Shown here in pieces: positions 28,929 to 37,316 of a stretch of 64,000 nt of DNA. Origin of the DNA: Erwinia rhapontici (lineage in GTDB: Bacteria; Pseudomonadota; Gammaproteobacteria; Enterobacterales; Enterobacteriaceae); the NCBI RefSeq assembly GCF_012271765.1, contig NZ_VRKO01000003.1, positions 62,001 to 126,000 of the forward strand, read 5' to 3'. How positions within the stretch are numbered: the stretch's first letter is position 1; the number at the start of each line of letters is the position of its first letter. The notes beneath the pieces were generated by a model that was not told the origin of the DNA, ran no database searches, and saw only the letters and a program-made list of their open reading frames with translations. A program made the translations under genes and the position numbers.

Positions 28929-29627
28929 ATGCCAGCATGGCTTACGTTAGCAATTGATTCATTCTGGCCGATGCTGTACGCCGGTGTGACATTTACCATC
29001 CCTTTAACGCTGGTCTCTTTTGCACTGGGTTTATCGCTGGGTTTTATCGTTGCACTGGCACGATTATATGGGCCTAAGCCCCTGCAATATATTGTGCGAT
29101 TTTATGTCTGGCTTATTCGTGGCACGCCATTATTGGTACAGCTCTTTCTGATTTTCTATGCACTTCCTGGCGTAGGCATTACGCTTGATGCTTTTCCGGC
29201 TGCGGTTATTGGCTTTACGCTGAATATTGGTGCCTATACTTCTGAAGTGATCCGCGCCACGTTGCTTTCTGTGCCAAAAGGTCAGTGGGAAGCGGCGCAC
29301 TCCATCAGTATGAGCTGGGTTCAGGCACTGCGTCGCATCATTATTCCACAGGCTGCACGCATTGCCGTCCCGCCGTTATCCAATACCTTTATTTCGCTGG
29401 TCAAAGATACCTCTCTGGCCTCGGTCATTACCGTCCCCGAGATGTTCCTTGCCGCACAGCGTATTGCGGCAGTCACCTATCAGCCATTAATACTGTATAC
29501 CGAAGCCGCCATTATTTATTTATTAATCAGTTCTGTTTTATCTGCATTACAGACCAGACTGGAAAATAAGCTCGCCAGCAATAGCACGGTAAAGGAAAGA
29601 GATAATGATAAAATTATCCAACATTGA
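28929..29627 (+). CDS. Cystine-type polar amino acid ABC transporter permease
   Basis: Inner-membrane permease of the polar amino acid uptake family, 232 residues with about five transmembrane helices. The coupling loop contains EVIRATLLSVPKGQWEAAHSI (EAA motif), and the segment PPLSNTFISLVKDTSLAS is nearly identical to cystine permeases (TcyL). The next gene starts 23 bases before this one ends. Proximity to the cys genes suits cystine or a related sulfur amino acid, but the substrate is inferred. Confidence 0.88.
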   Translation: MPAWLTLAIDSFWPMLYAGVTFTIPLTLVSFALGLSLGFIVALARLYGPKPLQYIVRFYVWLIRGTPLLVQLFLIFYALPGVGITLDAFPAAVIGFTLNIGAYTSEVIRATLLSVPKGQWEAAHSISMSWVQALRRIIIPQAARIAVPPLSNTFISLVKDTSLASVITVPEMFLAAQRIAAVTYQPLILYTEAAIIYLLISSVLSALQTRLENKLASNSTVKERDNDKIIQH

Positions 29628-30372
29628 AAAACAATTTGATGGCAATCCGGTTTTAAAGAATATCGACCTGACAATTAATGAAGGTAGCGTGACGGCACTT
29701 ATCGGCCCTTCAGGTAGCGGCAAGAGCACATTATTACGCTGCATCAACCTGCTGGAAATACCGCAGGCGGGCGAGTTAACCATCGGTAACGAACATATTG
29801 TATTTTCCGGCAGCCAACGTGTTGCCCGAAAAGATATCCGTCGTATTTGCCAGCAAACCGGCATGGTATTCCAAAACTTTCAGCTGTTTCCACATCTGAC
29901 CGTCATTGAAAACATTATGGAAGGGTTGATTACCGTCCATAAACAGCATCCCGCTCAGGCTCGCGAACGTGCCGAAGCGCTGCTGAAGAAAGTGGGCATG
30001 ATCCACAAGCGCGATGCCTGGCCTGCCACCCTGTCCGGTGGTCAGCAGCAGCGCGTGGCGATTGCCCGCGCACTGGCGCCGTCACCCAAGGTGCTGCTTT
30101 GTGATGAACCCACATCGGCGCTGGACCCGGAGCTGTCGCTTGAAGTTGTTGCGGTGCTGAAGGATCTGGCAAAAGAAGGAATGACCATGCTGATGGCAAC
30201 GCACGACCTGCGTCTGGCCGCCAATATTGCTAACAACGTGGTGTTTCTCGAAGCGGGGGAGATCGTGGAGACGGGAACCTCCCGCGATCTGTTTACCCGC
30301 GCCGAGAAACCCAGAACGAAAGCCTTTATCTCGACCCTGACCGACACCCTGCCCGATTCCTGGGAAATATAA
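29605..30372 (+). CDS. Polar amino acid ABC transporter ATP-binding protein
   Basis: ATPase of the importer, 255 residues. It has Walker A GPSGSGKST, a Q-loop in GMVFQNFQLFPHLT, the signature LSGGQQQRVAIARALA, Walker B VLLCDEPTSALD and the switch His in MLMATHD. The coding start overlaps the permease end by 23 bases, so the two are translationally linked. Confidence 0.92.
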   Translation: MIKLSNIEKQFDGNPVLKNIDLTINEGSVTALIGPSGSGKSTLLRCINLLEIPQAGELTIGNEHIVFSGSQRVARKDIRRICQQTGMVFQNFQLFPHLTVIENIMEGLITVHKQHPAQARERAEALLKKVGMIHKRDAWPATLSGGQQQRVAIARALAPSPKVLLCDEPTSALDPELSLEVVAVLKDLAKEGMTMLMATHDLRLAANIANNVVFLEAGEIVETGTSRDLFTRAEKPRTKAFISTLTDTLPDSWEI

Positions 30373-30410
30373 TTTAAGACCCCATCACAGACAGCATTCA
30401 GGAGTTTTTA

Positions 30411-31184
30411 ATGAAAAAGATCGCAACGTTATTATTGGCAGGCCTGGTCCAGCTGAGCTTCTCCTCTGCCGCACTGGCAGAAACTGATCTCGCTAAGATT
30501 CAGTCGGCCGGCGTGCTGAAAATTGGTACGGAAGGAACCTATCCACCGTTTACTTACCACGATGCTACCGGCGCGTTAACCGGCTTTGATGTCGAGATCG
30601 GCCGCGAAGTGGCTAAACGCCTGAACGTGAAAGCGGAATTCGTGGAAGGGAAGTGGGATGGACTGATCGCCGGGCTGGATGCCAGGCGTTACGAAGCAGT
30701 GATTAACCAGGTGTCTATTACCCCGGAGCGTCAGCAGAAATATGATTTCTCTGTACCCTACATCGCCTCAAAAGGCGTGCTGATTGTGCGCAGCGATAAC
30801 ACCAGCATCAAATCCTTCGAAGATTTGAAAGGCAAAAAATCAGCGCATACGCTGACCAGCAACTATGCACAGCTGGCACGCAGCTACGGTGCGGAGATTG
30901 TCGGCACCGACGGCTTTAACCAGTCGGTCGATCTGGTGGCCAGCGGCCGTGCCGATGCCACCATTAACGATAACCTGTCTTACCTCGACTTTAAAAAACA
31001 CAAGCCGGACGCCAACGTGAAAATCGCTGCCACCCGTGCCGATGCCGAGCAGGAAGGTATTCTCATCCGTAAAGGTAACCCTGAGCTGAAAGCCGCCATT
31101 GATAAAGCCTTAGCTGAGATTAAAAGCGACGGGACTTATCAGCGCATTTCTCAGCACTATTTTGCCGCTGACGTTTCCAAATAA
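30411..31184 (+). CDS. Periplasmic amino acid (cystine-type) binding protein
   Basis: Solute receptor of the importer, 257 residues with a signal peptide ending around SFSSAALAE (residues 1-23). The ligand-domain signatures GTEGTYPPFTYHD, LTGFDVEIGREVAKRL, GKWDGLIAGLDARRYEAVINQVSITPER and YDFSVPY are those of the TcyJ/FliY cystine-binding group. The KWDG block is particularly characteristic. It is 38 bases behind the ATPase. Confidence 0.9.
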   Translation: MKKIATLLLAGLVQLSFSSAALAETDLAKIQSAGVLKIGTEGTYPPFTYHDATGALTGFDVEIGREVAKRLNVKAEFVEGKWDGLIAGLDARRYEAVINQVSITPERQQKYDFSVPYIASKGVLIVRSDNTSIKSFEDLKGKKSAHTLTSNYAQLARSYGAEIVGTDGFNQSVDLVASGRADATINDNLSYLDFKKHKPDANVKIAATRADAEQEGILIRKGNPELKAAIDKALAEIKSDGTYQRISQHYFAADVSK

Positions 31185-31199
31185 CCCCCCTCTGTGACA

Positions 31200-31228
31200 C
31201 TCCGCAGGGCTGCCAATGCCCTGCGGAG
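31200..31228 (+). terminator. Strong hairpin after the ABC importer genes
   Basis: CTCCGCAGGGC and GCCCTGCGGAG form an 11-bp perfect stem with a seven-base loop. There is no T run after it, so it may stabilise the upstream mRNA or attenuate transcription into the downstream gene rather than end it. Confidence 0.45.
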
Positions 31229-31256
31229 ACGCTTCTCCTGCTGATGAGTGACTTCA

Positions 31257-32678
31257 ATGACGATCTCCTCCACTGACCTGTTTACCGTCGTTCAGCCCAC
31301 GGTGCCGCTTGCCGATCCGCATGTTCTGTCAGATATCCGTGACCGGCGCAGCATTATTGATGCGATCTTTGATGCGCTCGTCAGACGCAACGATGAGGGC
31401 GAGTTTATTCCGTGGCTGGCGGAAAGCTGGTCAGTGGAGGACGATTGCCGACGCTGGTGCTTCCAGCTGCGCGCTGGCGTGCGCTGCCACAACGGCGCAA
31501 TACTCACAGCCTTTGATGCCCAAGCCTCTCTGCTGCGCGCGCTCTCACCGGAGATGCCAGGCGAGCTGGGTACGCAGGGCGTGCTGCGCAGCTATTTACA
31601 GCATGCCACCGTGACAGTGGCCGATAATGGCGCGCTGACGATCGACAACCCGGAACCTTTTGCTGATCTGCTGGATTTACTGGTGGATATTGCCATTGTT
31701 CCGGCAGACAACCTGCACGCGCTGCCACAGCAGCCTATCGGCAGCGGTCCTTACCAGTTCGCAGAGCAGCAGCCAGGGCGTATAACCCTGCACGCCTTTG
31801 ATGATCACTGGGCGGGTAAACCGCCAGCCGCCACGCTGGTGTGGCTGGCCGAGCCTGATGCCGTGCAACGCCAGGCGCTGTTCGCCCGTGGTGAGGCCGA
31901 TCTGCTGGTGGACCCGCTGTTTGAGCCAGCTGGCGCGGAACACATCGTCAGCCAGCGTAGTTATCTGTGCATTATTTTTCTGCTGAACCTGTTTGAGGGT
32001 GCCACACAGGATGTTCGGGTCAGAAAGGCGCTGAATTATGCCGTTAATCGTCAGGCAATTATCGCGCATCCACAGATCGCTCAGGGCCACGCGCGCCCCT
32101 TAGCCGGGCCGTTAACGGCCCGCCACAGCGTTATTCCGCAGGATGTGCAGCCCTATCGCTACGATCCCAACGCAGCACGACAGCTGCTGGCAGACGCGGG
32201 CTATGCCTCAGGGCTGAAGCTGTCGCTGGCGCTCCCGGCACGCTTTCCCGATGAATCGATTGTGCTGGCCCGGCATATCGCGGAGGAACTTCAGGCGGTG
32301 GGTGTGACCGTCGATTTGACTATCTATGAAGACAGACCGGCCTATGCGCAGCGGGTACGCGATAAGCAGTTTGGCGATATTGCCTGCTTTGACTCCAGCC
32401 CGGCCAGCGGCTGGCGCATTTACCGTGAAAAACTGGATTCCCGCCAGCAGGGCCCGTGGTGGCAGGGGTATCACAGCGAGGCGCTCAATGCGCTGCTTGA
32501 CCGTGCCGCCGCGACGGCTGATGGCGATCAACGTGCGGCAATCATGCGCCAGGCGTTTACTCAGGTTCACGATGACGCACCCTGGCTATTTTTGTATGCC
32601 CCGGATCATCGCTGGGCGCTGGGAGAGAAAGCCCGCGGCTGGCACCCCTGCGCAGAAGGTCGGGTCCGCATCCTCTGA
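31257..32678 (+). CDS. Family-5 solute-binding-like protein without signal peptide
   Basis: A 473-residue protein of the SBP_bac_5 (oligopeptide/nickel-binding) fold. It shows IIDAIFDALVRRNDEGEFIPWLAESWS near the N terminus, the central VRKALNYAVNRQAI block and KLSLALPARFPD. Periplasmic members begin with a signal peptide; this one does not. An in-frame TGA at 31245-31247 directly precedes the only possible starts (GTG 31248, ATG 31257). It may act in the cytoplasm as a ligand sensor, as the C-terminal part of SgrR does, or be exported by an unusual route. It follows the amino acid importer but is separated from it by a hairpin. Confidence 0.75.
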   Translation: MTISSTDLFTVVQPTVPLADPHVLSDIRDRRSIIDAIFDALVRRNDEGEFIPWLAESWSVEDDCRRWCFQLRAGVRCHNGAILTAFDAQASLLRALSPEMPGELGTQGVLRSYLQHATVTVADNGALTIDNPEPFADLLDLLVDIAIVPADNLHALPQQPIGSGPYQFAEQQPGRITLHAFDDHWAGKPPAATLVWLAEPDAVQRQALFARGEADLLVDPLFEPAGAEHIVSQRSYLCIIFLLNLFEGATQDVRVRKALNYAVNRQAIIAHPQIAQGHARPLAGPLTARHSVIPQDVQPYRYDPNAARQLLADAGYASGLKLSLALPARFPDESIVLARHIAEELQAVGVTVDLTIYEDRPAYAQRVRDKQFGDIACFDSSPASGWRIYREKLDSRQQGPWWQGYHSEALNALLDRAAATADGDQRAAIMRQAFTQVHDDAPWLFLYAPDHRWALGEKARGWHPCAEGRVRIL

Positions 32679-32731
32679 TACCCTAAGGTGGCTCACAATA
32701 CCGAGCCACCTCCCCGGCCCCCCATCCGTCT

Positions 32732-33646
32732 TTACTCTTCCCCTCTCAGCAGTCGCCCGGCGTCCTCTGCGCTAAACCATGCCACCAGAAAATCCAGCAA
32801 TGTACGCAGGCGTGCAGACTGGTACTGCCGCGACGAATAAATCGCATACAGCCCCAGCTCATCAAGCTGATACTCTGGCAGCAAGGCTACCAGTTCACCG
32901 CTGGCCAACAGCGGTCCTGCACTGTAGTTCGGCTGCATGGAAATACCGGCCCCCGCCAGGGTGGCAGAGAGCAGCATCACCGAATCATTGCCACTCAGAT
33001 TACCACTGACCGCCACCGCCTCTTTCTCCTCGCCCCGGGTGAAGTGCCACAGGCTTTTACCGAAATGCGAGTAGGCCAGGCAGTTGTGATGGGTGAGGTC
33101 CTGCGGGATCTGCGGCGTTCCCGCACGGGCAAGATAAGCGGGAGCCGCACAAATCACCGACTGACAGGTATGCAGGGGGCGGGCAATCAGGTTGGGCTCC
33201 AACTGGGCAGTAATGCGCAGCGCCAGATCAATACGTTCTTCCACCAGGTTGACCCGTTGATTGCTGATGTGCAGGTCGATACGCACCCGGGGATAACGCT
33301 GCTGAAACGCGGTCAGTGCCACCATCAGCACGCTTTGCCCCAGCGACAGCGAACAGGAGACGCGCAGCAGACCGGAGAGCCCCTCTCCCTCTGGCTGGTT
33401 GCTGTGCTCAATCTCGGCAGACAGCGCCGCCAGTTGCTGGCAACGCGCCAGGGCATGCTCTCCGGCAGGCGTCAGGCTCAGACGGCGGGTGCTGCGATGC
33501 AGCAGGCGCGCCCCGGCCCAGCTTTCCATCTGGTTCAGATAGCGGGTGACCATAGCCCGCGACATATCCAGCGTTTCCGCCGCCGCCGACAGGCTGCCGC
33601 GTTGAACAATGGTGATAAAAACCGTCGCTGCGGTGACGCGATCCAT
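32732..33646 (-). CDS. LysR-family transcriptional regulator
   Basis: Predicted DNA-binding regulator of 304 residues. The N-terminal winged helix-turn-helix contains FITIVQRGSLSAAAETLDMSRAMVTRYLNQME, and the LysR substrate domain follows from about residue 90. It is divergent from the MBL-like gene at 33749, which it probably controls, as is usual for LysR proteins. Confidence 0.9.
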   Translation of the reverse strand: MDRVTAATVFITIVQRGSLSAAAETLDMSRAMVTRYLNQMESWAGARLLHRSTRRLSLTPAGEHALARCQQLAALSAEIEHSNQPEGEGLSGLLRVSCSLSLGQSVLMVALTAFQQRYPRVRIDLHISNQRVNLVEERIDLALRITAQLEPNLIARPLHTCQSVICAAPAYLARAGTPQIPQDLTHHNCLAYSHFGKSLWHFTRGEEKEAVAVSGNLSGNDSVMLLSATLAGAGISMQPNYSAGPLLASGELVALLPEYQLDELGLYAIYSSRQYQSARLRTLLDFLVAWFSAEDAGRLLRGEE

Positions 33647-33662
33647 AATATGCCCGTTTTAT

Positions 33663-33677
33663 GCAACAATCTGTTGC
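33663..33677. promoter_or_regulatory. Candidate LysR operator
   Basis: GCAACA-ATC-TGTTGC is a perfect interrupted palindrome in the 102-bp gap between the LysR gene and the divergent MBL-like gene. A related half-site, TTGCAAC, lies near 33704. Position and symmetry fit a LysR-type site. Confidence 0.45.
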
Positions 33678-33748
33678 CTGATAGTCGGTTTATCTGCTGT
33701 ATTTTGCAACCTACACTGGGTTCTTTTCCGACTCACAGGTTATTTACG

Positions 33749-34621
33749 ATGAAAACCCGCCTCACTCTCCTGCTGGCGCTGACGGCCAGCGCTCCACTGT
33801 ATGCCGCTGAAACCCTAAAACTGGAAGTTTATAATCCAGGCGAAGCCAGTATGTTTGCGGTTTCCAGCGAAATCATTTCCGGCCCGAATGAAGTGGTGCT
33901 GATTGATGCCCAGTTCCAGCGCAATGATGCCGAAGCGCTGGTCAAACGCATCAAAGCGACAGGAAAAACGCTCACTACGGTGTTTATCAGCCAGTCGGAC
34001 CCGGATTTCTACTTCGGCCTCGATACGATTAAGCACGCCTTCCCACAGGTGAAAATTCTCGCTACTGCCGCCACGGTAGATCTCATTAAACAGAGCAAAG
34101 AGGGCAAGCTGGCGTTCTGGGGGCCGAAGATGGGCGCTAACGCTCCAGAGTCGCTGATTGTTCCCGAGGTCTTACAGGGCGACAGTTTTAAGGTGGACGG
34201 TGAGCGCATCGAGGTAAAAGGCGTGAACGGCCCGCAGCCGCAGAATACCTGGCTGTGGGTGCCCTCCCTGAAAACAGTGATGGGCGGCGTGGTGGTGTAT
34301 GGCAATAATATTCACGTCTGGATGGCCGATGCGCAGTCAGCCACCGAGCGGTCAGTTTGGCAGCAGAAGCTGGAAGCGATTACAGCGCTGAAACCGGTGC
34401 GCGTTGTTCCAGGGCATTTCCTGCCGGGTGCGGCAGAGACAGTGGCGTCGGTGAACTTCACTCACCAGTATCTGAAAACGGCTGAAAGCGTGTTGGCAGA
34501 GAGTAAAGATGCCGCCAGTTATACCGCGACGATGAAGACGAAATACCCTGATTTAAAAGATGCGTCGAGCCTGGAATTGAGCGCGAAAGTGCTGAAAGGC
34601 GAGATGAAGTGGCCGCAGTAA
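33749..34621 (+). CDS. Periplasmic MBL-like protein with degenerate metal motif
   Basis: A 290-residue metallo-beta-lactamase-fold protein with a signal peptide cleaved around LYAAET (residue 20). Where active enzymes have HxHxDH, this sequence reads SQSDPDFYFG: the histidines of that motif are absent, while the late VVPGHF histidine remains. The frame extends upstream, but that part is antisense to the LysR gene and lacks a start; the ATG at 33749 opens the signal peptide. It may be a binding protein or use a different metal site. It is divergent from the LysR gene. Confidence 0.8.
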   Translation: MKTRLTLLLALTASAPLYAAETLKLEVYNPGEASMFAVSSEIISGPNEVVLIDAQFQRNDAEALVKRIKATGKTLTTVFISQSDPDFYFGLDTIKHAFPQVKILATAATVDLIKQSKEGKLAFWGPKMGANAPESLIVPEVLQGDSFKVDGERIEVKGVNGPQPQNTWLWVPSLKTVMGGVVVYGNNIHVWMADAQSATERSVWQQKLEAITALKPVRVVPGHFLPGAAETVASVNFTHQYLKTAESVLAESKDAASYTATMKTKYPDLKDASSLELSAKVLKGEMKWPQ

Positions 34622-34640
34622 CCCTTCAGGGTCTGAAATC

Positions 34641-34698
34641 GTAGGGGCGAGGCACGCCTCGCCACATCCGCAACGGGTGAGGCATGCCTCACCCCTAC
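34641..34698. repeat. Dispersed palindromic repeat, copy 1
   Basis: Two adjacent palindromes (GAGGCACGCCTC and GAGGCATGCCTC cores) are framed by GTAGGGGCGAGGC and its near-complement GCCTCACCCCTAC. They lie between the convergent MBL-like gene and queE. Similar elements occur at 43430 and 55090. Confidence 0.7.
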
Positions 34699-34717
34699 AT
34701 GGCCCTGTCGATCCGGG

Positions 34718-35389
34718 TCAGGCAATATTCAAATATTTGTGCGTCTGCATCGATAACCGCCAGTTACGCGCAATGCAGGTTTCAATGCACAGCTTCGTCG
34801 CATCATCCTTCTGACTGATCGGCTGTAGCGCGATAATCCGCGCCTTATCATCGCTGAGCGTTGCCAGCAGATCATCCAGCGCATCGACGTCGCGCTGACG
34901 CGCCACCGGGTGTTTCACTTCATCGGCGCGCACCAGGGCCTGATGCAGCACATCATAGCCGCCGCGCATATTCACCTTCGGCGACACTGTCACCCAGGTT
35001 TCCGGCGTACAGCGCACATCGTGCGTGCCGCTGGTTTCAATCTGGCAACCGAAACCATGCTGCTGAAGGGCTGCGGTCAACGGAGTGAGATCGTGAATGC
35101 ACGGCTCACCGCCGGTGATCACAATATGTTTCGCCGTCCAGCCATGCTGGCGGATCACGCCGATCAAGGCCTCTGCATCGGCGGCACCCCAGGCATCGGT
35201 TTCGACGGTTTTCAGCAGAATATCGCCCAGCGATGTCTCCCGATCGGCCAGTTTATCCCAGGTATGTTTGGTATCACACCAACTGCAGCCCACCGGGCAT
35301 CCCTGCAAGCGGATAAAAATTGCCGGTACGCCGGTATAAAGACCTTCGCCCTGCAACGTCTGGAACATTTCATTTATCGGGTACTGCAT
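34718..35389 (-). CDS. queE: 7-carboxy-7-deazaguanine synthase
   Basis: Radical SAM enzyme converting carboxytetrahydropterin (the QueD product) to carboxydeazaguanine. The cluster motif is CPVGCSWC (Cx3Cx2C), with TGGEP and the final SMQTHKYLNIA. The 223-residue form from the ATG at 35389 (MQYPINEMFQTLQGEG) equals E. coli QueE; an ATG two codons upstream is in frame. Confidence 0.96.
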   Translation of the reverse strand: MQYPINEMFQTLQGEGLYTGVPAIFIRLQGCPVGCSWCDTKHTWDKLADRETSLGDILLKTVETDAWGAADAEALIGVIRQHGWTAKHIVITGGEPCIHDLTPLTAALQQHGFGCQIETSGTHDVRCTPETWVTVSPKVNMRGGYDVLHQALVRADEVKHPVARQRDVDALDDLLATLSDDKARIIALQPISQKDDATKLCIETCIARNWRLSMQTHKYLNIA

Positions 35390-35527
35390 TAACATCTCGA
35401 CTGGTGGCTAAAATACGGGCGCAGATTATGGCAGATTGACAGAATAAGGCCAAACAAAGCGTGCCAATCATTGCGCCGCCGTTGACCCTCCCCCCAATGC
35501 AGACGGTCAACGGCCAGGCAGGCGGGG

Positions 35528-37195
35528 TTAAAACGTCTCCCAATTCCCTTCGTCGGTGGCTGCGGCTTTACGCGGAGCGGCCAGCCGTGGGGTTTTGAGT
35601 GCCTGAGCGCTGCGGTTATCGACAACCACAGCACGCTGTGGTCCGATTTTAAACACGGCAACCGCCTGAGACAGCAGGCTGGCCTGCTCTTCCAGTGACG
35701 CTGACGCAGCCGCAGATTCCTGCACCAGAGAGGCATTCTGCTGCGTCACCCGATCCATCTCGGTGACGGCAAGGCCAATCTGGTCGATGCCACGGCTCTG
35801 TTCATCAGACGCCGAGGAGATCTCACCCATAATATCGGTGACGCGCACCACCGCGCTGACGATATCCGTCATGGTTTCCCCTGCCGTCGCCACCTGCTGT
35901 GAACCGGCATCCACGCGGTTCACTGAGTCCTCAATCAGGGATTTAATCTCTTTGGCAGCCTGGGCGCTGCGCTGGGCAAGATTACGCACTTCGCCCGCGA
36001 CAACGGCAAACCCACGCCCCTGCTCACCGGCTCGTGCCGCTTCAACCGCCGCATTCAGTGCCAGGATATTGGTCTGGAAAGCGATGCCGTCGATCACGCT
36101 GGTAATATCAGCAATCTTTTTAGAACTTCCCGCGATCTCATTCATGGTTTTCACCACACCTTCCACCACCCTGCCGCCTTTCGCGGCGGTTTCTGAGGCG
36201 TTCTTAGCCAGCTGTGACGCCTGACGCGCGTTTTCGGCGTTCTGCTTCACGGTGGCCGTTAACTGTTCCATGCTGGCCGCAGTTTGCTCCAGCGAGGCCG
36301 CCTGCTGTTCAGTACGGGAAGAGAGATCGTTGTTACCCTGAGAGATTTCACTCGCCCCGGTGTAAATGGCATTCGAACTGTCACGCACATTACCCACGGT
36401 GCCGATCAGCGACTGCTGCATTTGCGTCAGGTTACTGGCCAGCAGACCCATTTCGCTGCGCCCGTCCACCACCAGGGTTTCGGAAAGGTCACCCGCCGCG
36501 ATACGCTGAATATGGACCAGCAACTGTTTTAACGGCGTCAGCAGAACACGTTTGATCACCACCCAGACCGAGCCCACCAGCAGCAGCAATATCAACACCA
36601 CCGCCCCCAGCGTCCAGACCATATGGTTGTAGCCGTTTTGGTTATCGGTGACGCCCACCGCCAGCAGGCTGCCGTTCTGCTCACGCCAGCGGTCATAATT
36701 TTTTTCTAAATCATCCTGGGCTTTCTGCGCTTCCAGATTACCGTACGCTTCGTAGTTATTGGCCCCCAGATACTGAATGGACTGTTTCATGGTGTCGTAC
36801 ATCAGCTGATAGCTGCTGACAATGGCGTCATCCAGTGCCGTATTCTGGCCCTCTACCGCCGGATACTGTTTATAACGGGCAAAATGTTGTCCGGCATCGT
36901 CCAGCGTTTCAGAGGCCTGGCCCAGCAGTTTTTCAATCGCCGCCATGGAGGCAGGATCGGTCTGCTTTTTCAGGATACGGATAGCCACCCGGTTGATGGT
37001 GACCCGCGTTTTGACCAGTGTTTGCCATGCATCACTCAGTTGCCCCTGTTGCTCAGTCAAAATCGTGGCACGGGTGAAGTTGGCTTTGTCCTGGCTTATC
37101 GCATTGAACGAGAGCGCGCTGGAGACAAGCAATAGCGCACTAAAAATGATCAGCATGATAACGATGCTGGTGACGACTTTTATATTTTTTAGCAT
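35528..37195 (-). CDS. Methyl-accepting chemotaxis protein
   Basis: Inner-membrane chemoreceptor of 555 residues. It has TM1 (about 8-30), a four-helix periplasmic sensor domain (about 31-190), TM2 (about 193-213), HAMP, and a long methylated coiled coil with the hairpin signature [24 protein letters not shown] core and [16 protein letters not shown]. The C-terminal pentapeptide NWETF is the tether for CheR and CheB, marking a high-abundance Tsr/Tar-like receptor. The ATG at 37195 (MLKNIKVV) is preferred to one three codons earlier. The ligand is not predictable. Confidence 0.92.
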   Translation of the reverse strand: MLKNIKVVTSIVIMLIIFSALLLVSSALSFNAISQDKANFTRATILTEQQGQLSDAWQTLVKTRVTINRVAIRILKKQTDPASMAAIEKLLGQASETLDDAGQHFARYKQYPAVEGQNTALDDAIVSSYQLMYDTMKQSIQYLGANNYEAYGNLEAQKAQDDLEKNYDRWREQNGSLLAVGVTDNQNGYNHMVWTLGAVVLILLLLVGSVWVVIKRVLLTPLKQLLVHIQRIAAGDLSETLVVDGRSEMGLLASNLTQMQQSLIGTVGNVRDSSNAIYTGASEISQGNNDLSSRTEQQAASLEQTAASMEQLTATVKQNAENARQASQLAKNASETAAKGGRVVEGVVKTMNEIAGSSKKIADITSVIDGIAFQTNILALNAAVEAARAGEQGRGFAVVAGEVRNLAQRSAQAAKEIKSLIEDSVNRVDAGSQQVATAGETMTDIVSAVVRVTDIMGEISSASDEQSRGIDQIGLAVTEMDRVTQQNASLVQESAAASASLEEQASLLSQAVAVFKIGPQRAVVVDNRSAQALKTPRLAAPRKAAATDEGNWETF

Positions 37196-37282
37196 GGTGC
37201 GCACTCTGTGATGGGGTTAGCCCGATAACAGCTAATATCGGTTCAGAGTGGCATTTACTTTAATTACTTACAAAAGCCCTGT

Positions 37283-37305
37283 GGGCGGCCCTTTGACGGC
37301 CGCCC
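37283..37305 (-). terminator. Terminator of the acyltransferase gene
   Basis: GGGCGGCC and GGCCGCCC pair around a seven-base loop 12 bases past the acyltransferase stop. On the minus strand a short TTTT appears about 12 bases after the stem, so the signal is only moderate. Confidence 0.4.
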
Positions 37306-37316
37306 GGATTGATAAA

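Noticed and set aside
33044-33748. Long N-terminal extension of the MBL-like protein
   Set aside because: This part runs antisense through the LysR gene; the signal peptide and homologous start are at 33749.
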